The notes under the pieces were generated by a model. That model did no database searches. It saw nothing but the letters and a program-made list of their open reading frames with translations, and was not told where the DNA came from. DNA of 64,000 nucleotides from Lewinellaceae bacterium. GTDB lineage: Bacteria; Bacteroidota; Bacteroidia; Chitinophagales; Saprospiraceae. This document shows, one piece after another, positions 59,839 through 64,000 of this stretch; position 1 is the stretch's first letter; each line of letters begins with the position of its first letter. The position numbers and the translations under genes were made by a program. Where the stretch lies: positions 124,001 to 188,000 of the forward strand of contig JACJYA010000014.1 in assembly GCA_020636315.1 (NCBI GenBank), written 5' to 3'.

Positions 59839-61230
59839 TTAAACCCTTTCCAGCAACCACCTCCTTTCCGTCAGCGCCGCTACCCCTTCCACCTCATGGC
59901 GGAGCGCGGCGCGCGCGCCCTTATCGAAAGGGTTGACCTCAAGGAGTTTTCGGGTAAAATAAATGACATTCAGGTAATTCTCCCGATGGTAAGTCAATTC
60001 TTTATGGCGGCGGATAAAGCGTTCGAAACTCCGCAGGAAAGAATCCAGGGCGTCGTATTCCTGCAACTCGTAATAGATCTTCATCAGCATCACTTTGGCG
60101 TCAATATTGAGGAAGAGGTCTTCGTATTCCACCTGCCGCAGGCGCTCCATGGCCTGGCCGAGGCCGCCCTGTTCGAAGCGTAGTTTGGAAAGGCAGAAGT
60201 GCACGTAATTCTCCCGGTGGCGGGGAGGCAGGTATTGTTGAAACGCTCCGATAAAGTGCTCTGTCCATTCAAACTGCCGGAGCCGCAGGGCAATGGCTGT
60301 GATGTTCTTAAAGGCAAAGCGGCTGAGGCGGCCTTCCGGCAGCAGCAGCCCCTCGCCCAGGCCGGTGCGGTACAGCTCGAACAATTCCTGCAGGTACCCT
60401 TCCTGCCCTTCGTTAAACTGCCGGATGCCGTAGTTGATGGCCAGCAGAAAGAGCGGGCGGCGCTCTCCGGGCGGAAGCGCTTCGGGTAAGATCAATTCTT
60501 TCAGCGCCTGATACCAGGCCACTTCCTCCGGAGCTTTCACAGCTTTGAGGTAGTAATAATAGGCAGCCAGTAAAGGATTCTCCAGGTGATCGCTACCTTC
60601 CAGAAAAGCCAGCAACAACGGCAGCAGCCCGGAACCTTCCTCCTCCTCCCGGAAGACTGCCTGATGGGCCGACAGCAGGCAACTCTGTTTCAGGCGGCTG
60701 ATGAAAAAGGCTTCGTCCAGGGCGGCGTTGAGGCGGGGCAACTGGCTGGGCGCATCCCGCTTACGGCCGGCGCGGAACAGATACTCCTCCCGTTCAATAG
60801 CAAAGTTCTCGTGGTAGAAAAGCTCGGAGCGCTCGGCTTTCTCCTGCAACTGCCGGGCGCGGCGAAGCGCCTTCTGGAAACTCTTCGGCCCGGCAGACTC
60901 CCGATAGGCATTAAGCAACAGCCGCTGAGCCCATACCTCATGCCCATCCAATTGTTCGGCCGCCAGGAACTGCTCGATAGCCTTCAACAGAAAGCTCATC
61001 AGATAACGCATCTGCTGCTCGTCAAAAACCCGGCCCGGATAAACAGCCCGAAAAGCGGCCTCTTTTGACAAAAAGCTCCAGTCTCCATCGAGGTGCAGGC
61101 AGATGTATTCGAACAAGGTAACCACATCCTCCCGCTGGTTGTGGTAGGGCGATTGCAGGAACTTGCGCAGCCGATTACGTCGGTAAACGGACATTCCCTC
61201 CAGCAAATGTAATAAAGTACTACTTTGCAT
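59839..61230 (-). CDS. Large helical protein, unknown, lineage-specific
   Basis: 463 residues, no signal peptide or membrane segment. The whole protein is predicted alpha-helical, rich in Leu, Arg, Glu and aromatic residues, in helix pairs such as LFELYRTGLGEGLLL and LRQFEWTEHFIGAFQQYL, which suggests a TPR-like repeat scaffold. I recognise no named domain; similar proteins occur in Saprospiria, as far as I recall. It is divergent from the second giant surface gene, 153 bp away. Confidence 0.75.
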   Translation of the reverse strand: MQSSTLLHLLEGMSVYRRNRLRKFLQSPYHNQREDVVTLFEYICLHLDGDWSFLSKEAAFRAVYPGRVFDEQQMRYLMSFLLKAIEQFLAAEQLDGHEVWAQRLLLNAYRESAGPKSFQKALRRARQLQEKAERSELFYHENFAIEREEYLFRAGRKRDAPSQLPRLNAALDEAFFISRLKQSCLLSAHQAVFREEEEGSGLLPLLLAFLEGSDHLENPLLAAYYYYLKAVKAPEEVAWYQALKELILPEALPPGERRPLFLLAINYGIRQFNEGQEGYLQELFELYRTGLGEGLLLPEGRLSRFAFKNITAIALRLRQFEWTEHFIGAFQQYLPPRHRENYVHFCLSKLRFEQGGLGQAMERLRQVEYEDLFLNIDAKVMLMKIYYELQEYDALDSFLRSFERFIRRHKELTYHRENYLNVIYFTRKLLEVNPFDKGARAALRHEVEGVAALTERRWLLERV

Positions 61231-61383
61231 TTTTTTGATAAATCATTAGTTCAAGCCCTAATTTTAAGGGTTTTTCATTATTCATGCCTGACAAATTTCA
61301 ATATTTGTCTTTTCCCTGCTCTGAATTTAAGTTCATTTTTGTAGCGTATTCATTTATTCTGAAAACAGAGACTAATAACACCT

Positions 61384-64000
61384 ATGAATATGAAAGTCAG
61401 AATTCTACTGAGCAGCATTTTCACCCTCTCTCTCTTCCTGGCCGGCAACGCCCAGGGATGGATCAGAGATTACGGAAACCGGGACGGCAATACAGGCTAT
61501 GCCGTGGCACAGGCTGCGGACGGCGGTTATGCCCTTACCGGGCAATGGGCAGGCAGCCACCCCTATATCCTGCGCACCGATGCCAATGGCAATACCCTTT
61601 GGCAAACGACTCTTTCCGGCATCGAACTTGGGTACGGCACGGATATCGCCCCTACCTCCGATGGAGGCTTTGCCATCACCGGCCACCGTCAACCTCCTAA
61701 CTTTGATGCCACTCCGACACTGCTGTTAGCCAAGGCTGACGCTGCGGGCAATCTCCTTTGGCAGCAGGAGTTCTTCCAGGACTACCCCGGTATGACCGAT
61801 TCCATAGAGTACAATATCGGCAGGCAGGTTGTCGAAACGCCGGACGGAGGCCTGCTGGCCGCAGGCGAAACCAGCGGCGTTCCCTTCAGTGATGTTTTCA
61901 TGATAAAAACAGACAGCGGCGGCAATGAGCTTTGGCGACAATCCTACGGGGAGGATACGCTGAGCTATCAGGTTGCAGAACTGTTGCCTTTGCCGGCAGG
62001 AGGATATGCCATAGCCGGCACTGTAATAGACCGCGACCCAACCATCTTTCCTTATCCAACCTTTATGTTCCTGCTCCAGGTTGATGAACAGGGCAATGAA
62101 GTGGATTTCGATATGCACCCGATAGCCCCCACCAACCAGGTTTTCGGCGCTGCCCGGGCTGCCGACGGCAGCTTTTTTCTCACTTCCTCCCGTAACTATT
62201 TTCTTACCGACACTCCCTCCAGCATTATTAAACTGAACGCCGACGGCAGCTTCATCTGGGAAAAGCCCGGCCCTGGAGACGACGTACTGCACAGTATCCG
62301 GATTACGCCACAGGGCGAGCTGGCCATTACAGGCCGAAAGGAAAGAGGCCCCAATGAACTCGAATTTCTCATCACCTTAACCAAAATGGATGCCGAGGCG
62401 GAGAACGTCCTCTGGCAGCGGGAGATCCCTTATGGGCTGGACAACTACGATGAAAGCCTCATCAATACCGGCGATGGCGGCTTCGCCATCGCCGGAAGGG
62501 TGCAATATTCGGCCAACTGGCCTTATGAAGAGAATGCCTTGCTGATCAAGGCCAACAGCGAAGGGTATGTCTATACCTGTACGCTGGAAGGCTCTGTGTT
62601 CCTGGATGAAAATCAGGATTGCACGGACAACGGGGAACTTCCCCTGGAAGGCTGGCTCGTCACCGCCACCAAAGGCAACCTGAGTTTCTACGCCACCTCC
62701 GGCCCGGACGGCCGGTATGAAATGACACTGGATACCGGCGCCTACACCGTTACGTCCAGTGCCCCTTCCGTTTACTGGACTACCTGCCAGAGCAGCTATA
62801 CCGCCTCCCTGCCGGCGCCCTTCAGTAGTGACATAGTGGACATTCCCGCTCAGGCGGACGTAAGCTGCCCACTGATGACTGTGGATATTTCCACCAGTTT
62901 CCTGCGGCGCTGTTTTGCGTCTGTTTACACCGTCCAGTATTGTAACAACGGCACCACCCCGGCGGTAAATGCCCAGGTGGAGGTGACACTGGACCCCTTC
63001 CTGTCTTATTTCAACAGCTCCATCCCTTTCTCACAGCAGGATGGGCAAACTTATACATTCAACCTCGGGATCGTCAACCCCAATGAATGCGGCGCCTTTT
63101 ACATCCACGTTGATGTGAGTTGCGATGCCGTGCTGGGGCAAACCCATTGCAGCGAAGCCCATATTTTTCCGGACAGCACCTGCATCGATTCCCTCTGGCC
63201 AGGGCCGGTGCTCCGCGTTTCCGGGCAATGCGACGGGGACTCCGTCAACTTCCTCATCGAGAATATCGGCGCAGATATGGAGATGCAGCAGAATTACATT
63301 GTCACCGAAGACAACATCATGCTCATGCAGGCGCCATTCCAACTGGGAGCGGGCGGCAGCCGACAGGTCAGCATTCCCATCGCCGGCAGCGCGACCTACC
63401 GGCTGGAGGCCGAGCAGGCGCCCGGCTTCCCCTCACTTCTGGGCAGCCCTTACGCCAGCGCTGCCCTGGAGGGCTGCAATGGGGTCAGCCCCGGTTTTGT
63501 GACGGCGTTCTCCAATAACGACGGCGGCCCTTTTATAGACATCGACTGCCAGGAAAACGTCGGCTCCTATGACCCCAACGACAAACAGGTGTTCCCGAGG
63601 GGCTACGGAGAAGAAAAATTCGTCCGCCCGGGCACCGAACTGGAATACCTCATTCGCTTCCAGAATACGGGAACCGACACGGCCTTCAGTGTAGTCGTCC
63701 GAGATACGCTTTCCGAACTGCTCGACGTCAGCAGCATCCGGCCCGGCGCCGCCAGCCACGATTACAGCTACCGGATCTATGGCCAGGGCATCCTGGAGTT
63801 CCGGTTCGACGACATCCTGCTGCCAGACAGCACCACCAACCCGGAGGGCTCCCAGGGATTCGTCAGGTTCTCCGCCCGCCACAGCCCCGAGGCGGAAATC
63901 GGAAGCACCATAAAGAATAATGCAGGCATCTATTTCGATTTCAATGCTCCGGTTGTTACCAATACCACTTCGGTCACCCTGGGTGAGAATTTTATCGTCA
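61384..64000 (+). CDS. Large secreted surface protein with propeller repeats and DUF7619-like domain (3' end outside window)
   Basis: 872 codons visible from ATG 61384 (MNMKVRILLSSIFTLSLFLAGNAQ, signal peptide). The first 400 residues have repeats of about 50 residues with the motif DGGYALTGQ...DANGNTLWQ, a beta-propeller-like array. A carboxypeptidase-regulatory/SdrD-B-like domain follows near 400-465 (LEGSVFLDENQDCTDNGELP), then immunoglobulin-like domains. From about 720 there is a DUF7619-type domain (SYDPNDKQVFPRGYGEEKFV; FQNTGTDTAFSVVVRDTLSE; NAGIYFDFNAPVVTNTT). In this phylum such proteins usually end with a T9SS sorting domain just after this point, here beyond the window. Confidence 0.9.
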   Translation, partial: MNMKVRILLSSIFTLSLFLAGNAQGWIRDYGNRDGNTGYAVAQAADGGYALTGQWAGSHPYILRTDANGNTLWQTTLSGIELGYGTDIAPTSDGGFAITGHRQPPNFDATPTLLLAKADAAGNLLWQQEFFQDYPGMTDSIEYNIGRQVVETPDGGLLAAGETSGVPFSDVFMIKTDSGGNELWRQSYGEDTLSYQVAELLPLPAGGYAIAGTVIDRDPTIFPYPTFMFLLQVDEQGNEVDFDMHPIAPTNQVFGAARAADGSFFLTSSRNYFLTDTPSSIIKLNADGSFIWEKPGPGDDVLHSIRITPQGELAITGRKERGPNELEFLITLTKMDAEAENVLWQREIPYGLDNYDESLINTGDGGFAIAGRVQYSANWPYEENALLIKANSEGYVYTCTLEGSVFLDENQDCTDNGELPLEGWLVTATKGNLSFYATSGPDGRYEMTLDTGAYTVTSSAPSVYWTTCQSSYTASLPAPFSSDIVDIPAQADVSCPLMTVDISTSFLRRCFASVYTVQYCNNGTTPAVNAQVEVTLDPFLSYFNSSIPFSQQDGQTYTFNLGIVNPNECGAFYIHVDVSCDAVLGQTHCSEAHIFPDSTCIDSLWPGPVLRVSGQCDGDSVNFLIENIGADMEMQQNYIVTEDNIMLMQAPFQLGAGGSRQVSIPIAGSATYRLEAEQAPGFPSLLGSPYASAALEGCNGVSPGFVTAFSNNDGGPFIDIDCQENVGSYDPNDKQVFPRGYGEEKFVRPGTELEYLIRFQNTGTDTAFSVVVRDTLSELLDVSSIRPGAASHDYSYRIYGQGILEFRFDDILLPDSTTNPEGSQGFVRFSARHSPEAEIGSTIKNNAGIYFDFNAPVVTNTTSVTLGENFIV

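Noticed and set aside
1..64000. tRNA, rRNA, origin or prophage features
   Set aside because: I looked for tRNA-like cloverleaf motifs, rRNA text, DnaA-box clusters and phage or transposase genes and recognised none; a tRNAscan or similar run would settle this.

Overview
This 64 kb window is chromosomal DNA from a member of the Bacteroidota, most likely the Saprospiria (Lewinella/Phaeodactylibacter/Haliscomenobacter-like). The evidence is a set of type IX secretion and gliding genes (porX, a PorP/SprF protein, gldB, a cargo protein with a type A C-terminal sorting domain), large multidomain surface proteins at both window ends, and promoters of the Bacteroidota type (TTG or TTTG, about 20 bases, TAnnTTTG) in front of several genes. 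No tRNA, rRNA, CRISPR array, prophage or intact insertion sequence was recognised.

Layout. 1-6021 (-) is the first 2007 residues of a giant secreted protein with SdrD-B-like modules and at least eight DUF11-type repeats. 6.6-14.4 kb holds a DUF2141 protein, a LytTR response regulator, an acyl-CoA dehydrogenase, a PAS-UbiA prenyltransferase fusion, an alpha/beta hydrolase, a YoaP-type acetyltransferase and a stand-alone E2 acyltransferase domain. 14.4-21.1 kb holds a PQQ dehydrogenase-cytochrome c lipoprotein, an amidohydrolase, a beta-barrel protein, hutI and a thioredoxin-SPOR fusion. 21.1-28.7 kb holds a divergent XRE regulator and ECF sigma factor, a subtilase-SPOR fusion, two methyltransferases, a rhomboid protease, a proline-rich protein and tdk. 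28.8-37 kb holds nadC, a porin-like protein, gldB, tatA, a DUF937 protein and a four-gene operon (membrane protein, winged-helix regulator, DUF1361, DUF4173) that ends in a decayed radical-SAM gene. 37-46.4 kb holds a LamG protein, the sorting-domain protein, a Ca2+/Na+ antiporter, tatC, porX and an HD phosphohydrolase. 46.5-54 kb holds an MFS transporter, small unknowns, a second hydrolase, a candidate small RNA, a DUF6427 protein and a DsbD-type reductase. 54-64 kb holds a biotin carrier protein, two ATP-synthase accessory membrane proteins, a bactofilin, PorP/SprF, an unusual trypsin-zinc ribbon-chaperone fusion, a DHFR-like reductase, a helical unknown and the start of a second giant surface protein.

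How parts fit. Surface biology is the strongest theme. Export is represented by TatA, TatC and DsbD, type IX secretion and its control by PorX and PorP/SprF, gliding by GldB, and cargo by the proteins at 1-6021, 37913-40225 and 61384-64000. Metabolic genes (acyl-CoA dehydrogenase, hutI, nadC, tdk, PQQ dehydrogenase) stand alone with their own terminators, which is common in this phylum.

The least expected content is (i) several protein fusions: PAS-UbiA, subtilase-SPOR without a signal peptide, thioredoxin-SPOR with a broken CxxC, and trypsin-zinc ribbon-chaperone-like; (ii) an operator-like 17-mer placed identically in front of two transcription units around a winged-helix regulator; (iii) several palindromic or dispersed intergenic elements; (iv) a structured RNA candidate near 49.73-49.84 kb; and (v) remnants of a radical SAM gene. 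All functional statements come from reading the sequence and from family knowledge; no database search was run.
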